From Pseudomonadota bacterium (GTDB lineage Bacteria > Pseudomonadota > Gammaproteobacteria > Steroidobacterales > Steroidobacteraceae), in contig QGVD01000111.1 of the NCBI GenBank assembly GCA_003242685.1, forward strand, positions 1-6,879: 6,879 nt of DNA, given 5' to 3'. This document shows positions 1 to 6,661 of this stretch, piece by piece. The notes below the pieces were generated by a model that was not told where the DNA came from, ran no database searches, and worked only from the letters and a program-made list of their open reading frames with translations. A program made the position numbers and the translations under genes. Position 1 is the stretch's first letter. Every line of letters starts with the position of its first letter.

Positions 1-2
1 GG

Positions 3-623
3 CATGGCGGGGTTGACAGGGGATTCCGGGCTGGGGGAGCCCGGGAGCGGGTGGGGGGGGCATTGGGCGGCGGCCAGGCGCAGCCCCTCCGCCCCGGGGC
101 GGCGACGCTCCACGAGCCGCAGCTCCTGCTCCTCGACGAGCCGACGAGCGCGGTCGATCCTCAGAGCCGGCGCGACTTCTGGGAAAGCCTCTTCGCGCTC
201 GCCGCGCGCGGCACGACGATCCTCGTCTCCACGCACTACATGGACGAGGCCGAGCGCTGTCACGGGCTCGCGATCCTGAACCAGGGCAGGGTGGTCGCCG
301 AAGGGCCGCCTCAGCAGCTCATGGCGCGCCTGCCGATGCACGTGGTCGAGGTTCAGGCAGACGATGCGCAGGCGGCACGCCGCGCGCTGCACGGCCTGCC
401 CGATGTGACGAGTCTCGCCCAGCTCGGTCTGCGGCTGCACGTGCTCGTCCGGCGCGAGGTGAGCGAGCCGGCGCGTCTCGTACGTCAGACCCTGGCCGCT
501 GCCGGCGTCGAGGCGGAAGTCGAAGACGCGCGACCGAATCTCGAAGACGTGTTCGTGGCGGCGACACTGCCCGGCGCAGGGGCGCCATCCGGTAACGGCG
601 CGGAGCGCGGGGGCACGGCATGA
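3..623 (+). CDS. ABC transporter ATP-binding protein, C-terminal part (5' truncated by window edge)
   Basis: This is the ATPase subunit of an ABC-2 type exporter, which would power the permease encoded next. The frame is open from base 3 with no stop, so the gene starts outside the window; the GTG at 51 is not a real start. Visible in order: a signature-like LGGGQ at 63-77 (normally LSGGQ), Walker B LLLLDE at 123-140 with the catalytic Glu codon at 138, a D-loop SAVDP at 147-161, and the switch histidine in STHYMDEAE (codon at 234). A C-terminal accessory region follows, ending in a typical LEDVFVAAT motif before a low-complexity tail. Walker A and the Q-loop are missing because of the edge. 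The first ~110 bases fit the family poorly (AQPLRPG where RQRLALA is usual) although the frame is kept, suggesting base errors. The stop overlaps the permease start as ATGA, implying translational coupling. Family assignment is firm; the substrate is unknown. Confidence 0.9.
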   Translation, partial: HGGVDRGFRAGGARERVGGALGGGQAQPLRPGAATLHEPQLLLLDEPTSAVDPQSRRDFWESLFALAARGTTILVSTHYMDEAERCHGLAILNQGRVVAEGPPQQLMARLPMHVVEVQADDAQAARRALHGLPDVTSLAQLGLRLHVLVRREVSEPARLVRQTLAAAGVEAEVEDARPNLEDVFVAATLPGAGAPSGNGAERGGTA

Positions 624-1729
624 AGGGACTCCCGGCCTTCTTCGCGCGCGTGCGCGCCATCGCGGGCAAGGAGCTGCGCCAGCTCCGCCGCGATCGCCTC
701 ACCGGCGGCATGATCGTCGGCATTCCGCTCATGCAGATCCTGCTGTTCGGCTATGGGATCAACTTCGACGTGCGGGAGCTTCGTGCCGCGGTTGCGGATC
801 TGGCCGGCACGTCGGCCTCGCGGGCACTGGTGGCGGATCTGCAGGCGACACAGGTCGTCGAGTTCGTGGCCGTCGCGAGCGATGCCCGGGAGCTGCGCAG
901 AATGCTCGATGCCGGCGAAGTCTCCATCGCCCTCTACATCCCGCCCGATTTCGAGAGACGGCTGCTCGATCCCCGGCGTCCCGCCGCGCAGCTCCTGATC
1001 GACGGCACGGAGCCCGGCGTCGAGGCTGCCGCCCGCGGCCTCGCCGCACTGCCGCTGACCGCGCGAGGCGTGACGCCCGGGCCCACGACACGCGAGCTCG
1101 AGGTGCAGGTCGAGTACAACCCCGAGCGGCGCACGGCCGTGCAGATCGTCCCGGCGCTCATCGGCGTGATCCTCAGCATGACCATGGTCATCTTCACGGC
1201 CATCGCCCTCGTGCGGGAGCGTGAGCGCGGCAATCACGAGCTGCTGATCACGACGCCGGTGAAGCCGGTGGAGATCATGATCGGCAAGCTCCTTCCTTAT
1301 GTGTTCGTCGGCCTCATCCAGACGACCCTGATCCTCGTGACGGGAATTCTCCTGTTCGACGTTCCCTTCAGCGGCCGCGTGTGGGAGCTCTACGCCGGCG
1401 CGAGCCTGTTCATCGCCGCGACGCTGGCCATGGGGCTGCTGATCTCCACCGTGGCACGGACTCAGTTCCAGGCCATGCAGCTCGGTTTCCTGACGATGCT
1501 GCCGTCGATCCTGCTGTCGGGGTTCATGTTTCCCTTCGACGGCATGCCCTGGATCGCCCGGGCGATCGCGCAGGTGCTGCCGCTGACGCATTTCAACGAC
1601 ATCGTCCGGGGAGTCGTCCTGCGCGGGGCCGACCTCGCATCGCTCTCCTGGCCGCTCACCAAGCTGGCGATCTTCCTCGTCGTCGCCCTGGCGCTCGCGG
1701 CGCTTCGCTTCCGGAAACGGCTCGGTTGA
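620..1729 (+). CDS. ABC-2 type transporter permease (YbhS/YbhR-like)
   Basis: Inner-membrane subunit of an exporter, pairing with the ATPase encoded just upstream. The 369 residues match the usual family length of about 370. The N-terminus carries the characteristic KELRQLRRDRLT segment (17-28) followed by a first membrane helix around 29-47. A large non-cytoplasmic domain (about 48-175) comes next, then a membrane region of about five helices from ~176 to the C-terminus. The cytoplasmic coupling segment RERERGNHELLITTPVKP starts near residue 199 and is followed by the conserved GK..PY. Near the end, GFMFPFDGMPWIAR and LPLTHFNDIVRG are typical of ABC2_membrane_3 permeases. The ATG at 620 is fixed by its 4-base overlap with the ATPase stop. 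Relatives work with a periplasmic adaptor (HlyD/YbhG type), which could lie upstream of the window. The substrate cannot be read from sequence; drugs, lipids or cations are all possible. Confidence 0.93.
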   Translation: MKGLPAFFARVRAIAGKELRQLRRDRLTGGMIVGIPLMQILLFGYGINFDVRELRAAVADLAGTSASRALVADLQATQVVEFVAVASDARELRRMLDAGEVSIALYIPPDFERRLLDPRRPAAQLLIDGTEPGVEAAARGLAALPLTARGVTPGPTTRELEVQVEYNPERRTAVQIVPALIGVILSMTMVIFTAIALVRERERGNHELLITTPVKPVEIMIGKLLPYVFVGLIQTTLILVTGILLFDVPFSGRVWELYAGASLFIAATLAMGLLISTVARTQFQAMQLGFLTMLPSILLSGFMFPFDGMPWIARAIAQVLPLTHFNDIVRGVVLRGADLASLSWPLTKLAIFLVVALALAALRFRKRLG

Positions 1730-1743
1730 CCTGCGTTCGCAGG
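1730..1743 (+). other. Perfect stem-loop directly after the permease stop codon
   Basis: CCTGCG-TT-CGCAGG forms a 6-bp perfect inverted repeat (or a 5-bp stem with a GTTC loop) beginning at the base after the TGA of the permease gene. There is no T-run after it (ACCGTGACGGG follows), so it does not qualify as a classic intrinsic terminator. It may mark or protect the 3' end of the transporter transcript. The structure is visible; its role is inferred. Confidence 0.4.
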
Positions 1744-1746
1744 ACC

Positions 1747-1815
1747 GTGACGGGCCGAGTTGCGCCTGTCGGGGCGCGCCATTAGAGTCGCACAGCTTTT
1801 TTGCCGGCCCGTCAC
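1747..1815. repeat. Exact 11-bp inverted repeat flanking the thr promoter candidate
   Basis: GTGACGGGCCG at 1747-1757 is the exact reverse complement of CGGCCCGTCAC at 1805-1815, with 47 bases between the arms. The left arm lies just upstream of the -35-like box and the right arm just downstream of the expected transcription start. That placement would suit a paired operator bound by a dimeric or looping regulator. In a read-through transcript from the transporter genes the arms could also form a stem. The T6 run at 1797-1802 sits inside the loop, so the repeat is not a terminator. The match is directly visible; function is inference. Confidence 0.5.
1760..1788 (+). promoter_or_regulatory. 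Candidate sigma70 promoter for the thr operon
   Basis: TTGCGC (1760-1765) as a -35 box and TAGAGT (1783-1788) as a -10 box are separated by exactly 17 bases. They match consensus at 3/6 and 4/6 positions. Transcription would start near 1795, giving a thrA leader of about 58 nt. This is the only gap before thrA, so a promoter is expected here, but the match is modest. No ATG-initiated Thr/Ile-rich leader peptide lies between the predicted start and thrA. Confidence 0.4.
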
Positions 1816-1852
1816 CGCCCGGGCAGTTTCCAGTTCCAGGTCGCCGCAGCCG

Positions 1853-4336
1853 ATGACCAGTACTGAATCGTGGATCGTCCATAAGTTCGGTGGATCGAGC
1901 GTCGCCGACGCCGACTGCTTCCAGCGCGTCGCGGCGATCGTCGAGTCGCAGAAGGAGCCGCGTCTCGCGGTGGTTCTCTCGGCCTGCCGTGGCGTCACCG
2001 ACGCGCTGCTGCGCCTCGTCGCGCTCGCCGAGGCGCAGGACGACGGCTACAGGGGCGAGCTCGGGCAGATTCGTGCCCGGCACGCCGCCATTGCCGAGGC
2101 GGTGCTGCGGACGGAAGCGGCACGCCGCTACCTCGCCGCTTTCGAACGGGATTGCCACGACATCGAAGGCATCCTGCACACCGTGAAGCTCACCCGCGCG
2201 GCCGCGCGCAACGTGAGCGACCTCATCGTCGGCTACGGCGAAATCTGGTCCACGCGGCTCTTCCATCAGATGCTCGAGGAGCGCGGCCGGCGCCCCGGCG
2301 TGGTGCAGTGGATCGACGCGCGTCAGGCGGTGGTGGTGGAGTGGGGCGCACTGGGACCGGCCGTGCAGTGGGCTGAGTCGGAAGCGAAGCTCCGGGAGCT
2401 GGTCGCGCCCGACTTCAGGGGCACCCTCGTCATCACGGGCTTCATCGCTTCGGACCGCCGCGGTGTCCAGACGACGCTCGGCCGCAATGGAAGCGACTTC
2501 TCCGCGTCGATCTTCGGCGCGCTGCTCGGCGCGCGCGAGATCCACATCTGGACCGACGTGGACGGCGTCCTGTCGGCCGACCCGCGTCGCGTGCCCGACG
2601 CGCAGGTGATCGACTCGCTGTCGTACAACGAGGCGATGGAGCTCGCGTACTTCGGCGCCAAGGTGATTCACCCGCAGACGATGGCTCCGGCCGTCCGGCG
2701 GGGCATTCCGATCTGGATCCGCAACACCTTCGCGCCCGAGAAGCCGGGTACGCTCATCTGCGCGCACCCGGATTCCGACCTGCCGGTCAAGGGCATCACC
2801 AGCATCGAGGAGATCGCGCTGGTGAACCTCGAAGGCGCAGGAATGATCGGCGTGCCCGGCACGGCATACCGTCTGTTCGGCGCGCTGCGCGAGGAAGGGA
2901 TCTCCGTGATCCTCATCTCGCAGGGGAGCTCCGAGCACTCGATCTGCTGCGCGGTGCCGCAGTCCCAGGCCGAGCGCGCGGCAGAGGTCGTGCGCGCCGC
3001 CTTCGACCGCGAGCTCAAGGAGGGCCAGATCCAGAGCGTGGACGTCGACAAGGATCTCGCGATCCTCGCGGTGGTCGGCGACGGCATGGCGGGCACGCCG
3101 GGCGTCGCGGCGAAAGTCTTCAACGCGCTGGGGAACACCGGCGTGAACGTGCGCGCCATCGCGCAGGGTGCGTCCGAGCGCAACATCTCGGTCGTGATCG
3201 AGAGCCGCAACACGACGCGCGCTCTGCGCGCGGTGCACGCGGGCTTCTATCTCTCACCCCACACCATCTCCATCGGCGTCATCGGACCCGGGACGGTGGG
3301 GCGCGTGCTGCTCGACCAGCTCGCCTCGCAGAGCGCGCGGCTGCGCGAGCAGTTCAAGCTCGACCTGCGCGTCCGCGGCATTCTCTCCTCGAGCCGCATG
3401 GCGCTCGCGGACGGCGGAATCGATCTCACGCGCTGGCGCCAGGAGTTCGAGGAGCGCTCGGTGCCGGGCGACCTCGCGCGCTTCGTGGAGCACGTGCGCG
3501 TCGACTACCTGCCGCACACCGTGCTGATCGACTGCACGGCGAGCGAGGCGGTGGCGCGCAACTACCGCGACTGGCTCGCAGCCGGCATCCACATCGTGAC
3601 GCCGAACAAGAAGGCGAACAGCGCCGAGTGGTCGTACTACCGCTCGCTGCAGGAGGCGCGCCGCTCGAGCGGCGCCCATTACCTCTACGAGGCGACGGTG
3701 GGCGCGGGCCTGCCCGTCATCCACACGCTGCGCGATCTGCGCGAGACGGGCGACGAGATCACGAGCATCGAGGGCATCTTCTCCGGCACGCTCGCGTATC
3801 TCTTCAATGTCTACGACGGGCGCACGCCGTTCTCCGAGATCGTGCGCGACGCGAAGCAGCGCGGCTACACCGAGCCCGATCCGAGGGACGACCTGTCGGG
3901 CATGGACGTCGCGCGCAAGCTCATCATTCTCGGGCGCGAGATGGGTCTCAAGCTCGATCTCGCGGACGTGAAGGTGGAGAGCCTCGTTCCGCGCGGGCTG
4001 GAGGAAGGTTCGATCGACGACTTCCTGGCACGCCTGCCACAGTACGACGCCGCGATGCGCGACCGTTTCGAGAGCGCGCGTTCGCGCGGCCGGGTGCTGC
4101 GCTACGTCGGACGGCTCACGGCGGAGGGAGAGGCCACTGTCGGCGTGGTCGAGCTCGACGCGAAGCATGCGTTCGCCAACATCGCGCTCACGGACAACGT
4201 GGTGCGCTTCGCGACGAGCCGCTACTGCGACAATCCGCTCATCGTGCAGGGCCCGGGCGCCGGGCCCGAAGTGACGGCCGGCGGCGTGTTCGCCGATCTG
4301 CTGCGCCTGTCCGCCTATCTGGGAGCCCGACTGTGA
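1853..4336 (+). CDS. thrA: Bifunctional aspartokinase / homoserine dehydrogenase I
   Basis: Cytoplasmic enzyme for the first and third steps from aspartate to homoserine: ATP-dependent phosphorylation of aspartate, and NAD(P)H-dependent reduction of aspartate semialdehyde. Its 827 residues compare with about 820 in E. coli ThrA. The kinase domain (about 1-300) opens with HKFGGSSVAD (Lys11) and has GRNGSDFSA (210-218), TDVDGV (234-239) and the NEAMELAYFGAKVIHP segment. Two ACT domains follow at about 318-390 and 400-462; Gln357 (ISQGSSEHSI) and Gln438 (IAQGASERNI) resemble the threonine-binding glutamines of plant AK-HSDH, so threonine feedback is expected. The dehydrogenase part begins with the dinucleotide fold GPGTVG (478-483), then TPNKK (583-587), and YTEPDPRDDLSGMDVARK with the probable catalytic Lys689. 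The ATG at 1853 puts KFGGSS at the usual distance from the N-terminus. A longer frame from TTG 1760 has no homology-like sequence and overlaps the promoter candidate. The ribosome binding site is weak (AGG at 1838-1840). Confidence 0.97.
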   Translation: MTSTESWIVHKFGGSSVADADCFQRVAAIVESQKEPRLAVVLSACRGVTDALLRLVALAEAQDDGYRGELGQIRARHAAIAEAVLRTEAARRYLAAFERDCHDIEGILHTVKLTRAAARNVSDLIVGYGEIWSTRLFHQMLEERGRRPGVVQWIDARQAVVVEWGALGPAVQWAESEAKLRELVAPDFRGTLVITGFIASDRRGVQTTLGRNGSDFSASIFGALLGAREIHIWTDVDGVLSADPRRVPDAQVIDSLSYNEAMELAYFGAKVIHPQTMAPAVRRGIPIWIRNTFAPEKPGTLICAHPDSDLPVKGITSIEEIALVNLEGAGMIGVPGTAYRLFGALREEGISVILISQGSSEHSICCAVPQSQAERAAEVVRAAFDRELKEGQIQSVDVDKDLAILAVVGDGMAGTPGVAAKVFNALGNTGVNVRAIAQGASERNISVVIESRNTTRALRAVHAGFYLSPHTISIGVIGPGTVGRVLLDQLASQSARLREQFKLDLRVRGILSSSRMALADGGIDLTRWRQEFEERSVPGDLARFVEHVRVDYLPHTVLIDCTASEAVARNYRDWLAAGIHIVTPNKKANSAEWSYYRSLQEARRSSGAHYLYEATVGAGLPVIHTLRDLRETGDEITSIEGIFSGTLAYLFNVYDGRTPFSEIVRDAKQRGYTEPDPRDDLSGMDVARKLIILGREMGLKLDLADVKVESLVPRGLEEGSIDDFLARLPQYDAAMRDRFESARSRGRVLRYVGRLTAEGEATVGVVELDAKHAFANIALTDNVVRFATSRYCDNPLIVQGPGAGPEVTAGGVFADLLRLSAYLGARL
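4322..4325 (+). promoter_or_regulatory. Ribosome binding site of thrB
   Basis: GGAG lies 7 bases before the GTG at 4333, inside the last codons of thrA. It decides the thrB start: there is no ATG near the expected N-terminus, and this GTG overlaps the thrA stop as GTGA, a standard coupled arrangement. Confidence 0.65.
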
Positions 4337-5328
4337 CGCCTCCGGCAGCCATTTCCGATGCCACCTCGGCTCCGGCAGGATCGCGCTCCGCGAGCGAGCG
4401 GGCGGTCACGGCGTTCGCTCCTGCGTCCGTCGGGAACGTCGCGATCGGCTTCGACATCCTCGGTTTCTCTGTTGACGCGCTGGGGGACAGGGTGACCCTG
4501 CGTCGGATTCCCGAGCGCAGCGTGCGCATCCGTGCGATACGCGGCGTCGCGGGCGAGCTGCCGCTCGATGCCGAGCGGAACACCGCGGGCCGTGCGCTGC
4601 TCGCGATGCAGGACGCGCTCGGCCTCGATTTCGGTTTCGAGATGGAGATCGACAAGGGCATACCGCTCGGCTCGGGGCTCGGCGGCTCGGCCGCGTCCGC
4701 AGTGGCGGCGGTCGTCGCTGGAAACGCGCTGCTTCCACAGCCCTGCACGAAGCTCGAGCTCCTCAAGTTCGCGATGCAGGGCGAGGCGGTCTCGAGCGGC
4801 TCCATGCACGTCGACAACATCTCGCCGTCGCTCTTCGGCGGACTCGTGCTCACCGTGGGCATCGAGCAGCCGCGGGTCAAGCAGATTCCGGTTCCCGCGG
4901 GCGTGCGTGCGATCATCGTTCATCCGCACATGTTCCTGTCCACCAAAGCGGCGCGCGCGATCCTCAAGCGCACCGTGGATCTCTCGGACTTCGTCTGGCA
5001 GACGGCGAATCTCGCGGGCTTCATCTCGGGCTGCTACACCGACGATCTCGATCTCATCCGCGAATCGCTGCAGGACGTCGTGATCGAGCCGCAGCGCGAG
5101 AAGCTCATTCCGGGCTGCCAGGACGTGCGGCGCCGTGCGATCGAAGCGGGTGCGCTCGGCTGCTCCATCTCCGGCGCGGGCCCGACGATGTTCGCCTGGG
5201 CTACGGAGGACCGCGCGCAGGCCGTGCGCGATGCCATGCGCGAGGCCTTCTCGCGCCATGCGACACAGGTGGACGACTGGATCGTCGAGATCCGCGCCGA
5301 CCGCGGCGCGCGCGTGATCGACGCCTGA
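4333..5328 (+). CDS. thrB: Homoserine kinase (GHMP kinase family)
   Basis: Cytoplasmic enzyme that transfers phosphate from ATP to homoserine, giving O-phosphohomoserine for ThrC. The protein has 331 residues, about 20 more than E. coli ThrB (310). The family core begins near residue 27 with FAPASVGNVAIGFDILGFSVDALGD, preceded by an Ala/Ser-rich extension without recognisable features. The GHMP phosphate-binding loop is PLGSGLGGSAAS (111-122); Gly118 takes the place of the first Ser in the common GLGSSAAS form. SMHVDNISPSLFGG is the usual homoserine-kinase segment, and the C-terminal GHMP motif is SGAGPTMF from residue 280. The first four bases overlap the end of thrA (GTGA), and thrC follows after 9 bases, so the three genes are very likely co-transcribed and translationally coupled. 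The start codon is supported by the ribosome site but is less certain than the family call. Confidence 0.96.
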   Translation: MTPPAAISDATSAPAGSRSASERAVTAFAPASVGNVAIGFDILGFSVDALGDRVTLRRIPERSVRIRAIRGVAGELPLDAERNTAGRALLAMQDALGLDFGFEMEIDKGIPLGSGLGGSAASAVAAVVAGNALLPQPCTKLELLKFAMQGEAVSSGSMHVDNISPSLFGGLVLTVGIEQPRVKQIPVPAGVRAIIVHPHMFLSTKAARAILKRTVDLSDFVWQTANLAGFISGCYTDDLDLIRESLQDVVIEPQREKLIPGCQDVRRRAIEAGALGCSISGAGPTMFAWATEDRAQAVRDAMREAFSRHATQVDDWIVEIRADRGARVIDA

Positions 5329-5331
5329 GGA
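5327..5331 (+). promoter_or_regulatory. Ribosome binding site of thrC
   Basis: GAGGA overlaps the thrB stop codon and sits 6 bases before the ATG at 5338. It favours that start over the in-frame ATG at 5359, which has no purine-rich site in front of it even though the family-like sequence begins near the second ATG. Confidence 0.65.
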
Positions 5332-5337
5332 ACCGGA

Positions 5338-6651
5338 ATGATCGACGCTCCCGCGGACATGCTCTTCGTCAGCACCCGCAACTCTTCGCTCACGGCTCGC
5401 TTCAGTGAAGCGCTCGCGCAGGGACTGGCGCCGGACGGCGGACTGTACGTGCCGACGGCGTGGCCGGAGGTGCGGCTCGAAGAGCTGCCCGACGCCTCGG
5501 ATCTGCCAGCGCTCGCGCACGCCGTGCTGAGGCCCTTCCTCAGGGGTGACCGTCTCGCGGACGAGCTGGGCGCCATCACGCGCGAGGCCTTCAGCTTTCC
5601 CGCGCCGCTCGTTCCGCTCGGTGAAGGCGCGAAGCTCGCGGTGCTCGAACTCTTCCACGGGCCGACCGCGGCGTTCAAGGATTTCGGCGCGCGCTTCCTC
5701 GCCGCGAGCCTGACGCGGCTGCGCAAGGGCAGTGCGCGACCGCTGCGGATCCTCGTCGCGACCTCCGGGGACACCGGCGGGGCGGTCGCCGCCGCCTTTC
5801 ACCGCCGGCCGGGCATCGAGGTCGCGGTGCTGTTTCCGAAGGGGCTCGTTTCGCCTGTTCAGGAGCGCCAGCTCACCTGCTGGGGCGAGAACGTGCGCTC
5901 CTTCGCCGTGCGCGGCACGTTCGACGACTGTCAGCGCATGGTCAAGGAAGCGTTCCTCGACCCGGTGCTGCGCGAGCGCAGCGAGCTGTCGTCCGCCAAC
6001 AGCATCAATCTCGGCCGGCTCCTGCCGCAGATGGTCTACTACGTCGCCGCGAGCCTCAGGGTCTGGCGGGAGCACGGCGAGCGCGCGAACTTCGTGATAC
6101 CGAGCGGGAATCTCGGCAACGCGCTCGCGTGCATCTGGGCGCGCAGGATCGGACTCCCCATCGGCGAAGTCGTCCTCGCGCACAACGCGAACCGCACGGT
6201 CCCCGACTTCCTGGAGACCGGCGAGTGGCGGCCGCGGCCGAGCGTCGCGACGCTCGCCTGCGCGATGGACGTCGGTAATCCGAGCAACATGGAGCGGCTG
6301 CGCGCGTTGTACCCTCGGCTCGAGGAGCTGCGCGCGGCGGTGAGCGCGTACTCCGTCGACGACGATCAGATCCGTGCGCGGATCCGCGCGGGCTGGCAGC
6401 GATTCGGCCAGGTGTGGTGCCCGCACACGGCGACGGCGGCCGAAGCCTACGAGCGGCTCGGTCCTGAACGGCAGGCGCGGCGCTGGATCCTGGTGGCGAC
6501 GGCGCACCCGGCCAAGTTCCCCGAGACGGTGGAGCCGCTCATCGGAGAGAAGGTGACGCCGCCGCCGGCGCTCGCGGAGCTGCTGTCGCGGCCGACGTCG
6601 TTCACCGAGATCGACGCCGACCTCGGTGCGCTGCGTGCCGTGCTGACGTGA
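5338..6651 (+). CDS. thrC: Threonine synthase (PLP-dependent)
   Basis: Cytoplasmic enzyme for the last step, converting O-phosphohomoserine and water to threonine and phosphate with pyridoxal phosphate. The 437 residues fit the E. coli-type enzyme (428). The N-terminal threonine-synthase domain carries the characteristic FSEALAQGLAPDGGLYVP (about 22-39). The PLP-binding lysine is Lys114 in LELFHGPTAAFKDFGARFL. TSGDTGGAV (142-150) and the phosphate-binding loop PSGNLGNA (255-262) follow, and MDVGNPSNMER is also typical of the family. Near the C-terminus, CPHTATAAEAY and TAHPAKFPETVE are well conserved. No key residue is missing. It follows thrB by 9 bases with its own ribosome site, and a further gene starts 10 bases after its stop, so the operon appears to continue. 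No terminator is visible after it. Confidence 0.97.
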   Translation: MIDAPADMLFVSTRNSSLTARFSEALAQGLAPDGGLYVPTAWPEVRLEELPDASDLPALAHAVLRPFLRGDRLADELGAITREAFSFPAPLVPLGEGAKLAVLELFHGPTAAFKDFGARFLAASLTRLRKGSARPLRILVATSGDTGGAVAAAFHRRPGIEVAVLFPKGLVSPVQERQLTCWGENVRSFAVRGTFDDCQRMVKEAFLDPVLRERSELSSANSINLGRLLPQMVYYVAASLRVWREHGERANFVIPSGNLGNALACIWARRIGLPIGEVVLAHNANRTVPDFLETGEWRPRPSVATLACAMDVGNPSNMERLRALYPRLEELRAAVSAYSVDDDQIRARIRAGWQRFGQVWCPHTATAAEAYERLGPERQARRWILVATAHPAKFPETVEPLIGEKVTPPPALAELLSRPTSFTEIDADLGALRAVLT

Positions 6652-6655
6652 GGGA
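6650..6655 (+). promoter_or_regulatory. Ribosome binding site of the gene after thrC
   Basis: GAGGGA, overlapping the last bases of thrC, lies 6 bases before the ATG at 6662. It supports a real start there and continuation of the thr transcript. Confidence 0.55.
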
Positions 6656-6661
6656 ACGACG

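Noticed and set aside
1762..1802. Possible intrinsic terminator: GCGCC/GGCGC stem (1762-1766 with 1773-1777) with T6 at 1797-1802
   Set aside because: Nineteen bases separate the stem from the T-run, and the stem has only 5 bp, so the geometry does not fit an intrinsic terminator.
1760..1852. TTG start giving ThrA 31 extra residues
   Set aside because: The extra residues resemble no ThrA N-terminus, the TTG coincides with the -35 box candidate, and the ATG at 1853 places KFGGSS at the usual distance from the start.
485..3238. Very long open frame on the minus strand opposite the permease and thrA (917 codons)
   Set aside because: It lies antisense to well-supported genes, is rich in Arg/His/Asp/Ala as expected from GC-rich shadow frames, and shows no recognisable motif.
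3628..4332. Upstream extension of the thrB frame into thrA (235 more codons)
   Set aside because: This part is an out-of-frame reading of the homoserine dehydrogenase domain, with Arg/Ala-rich shadow composition. ThrB-like sequence begins only after the GTG at 4333.
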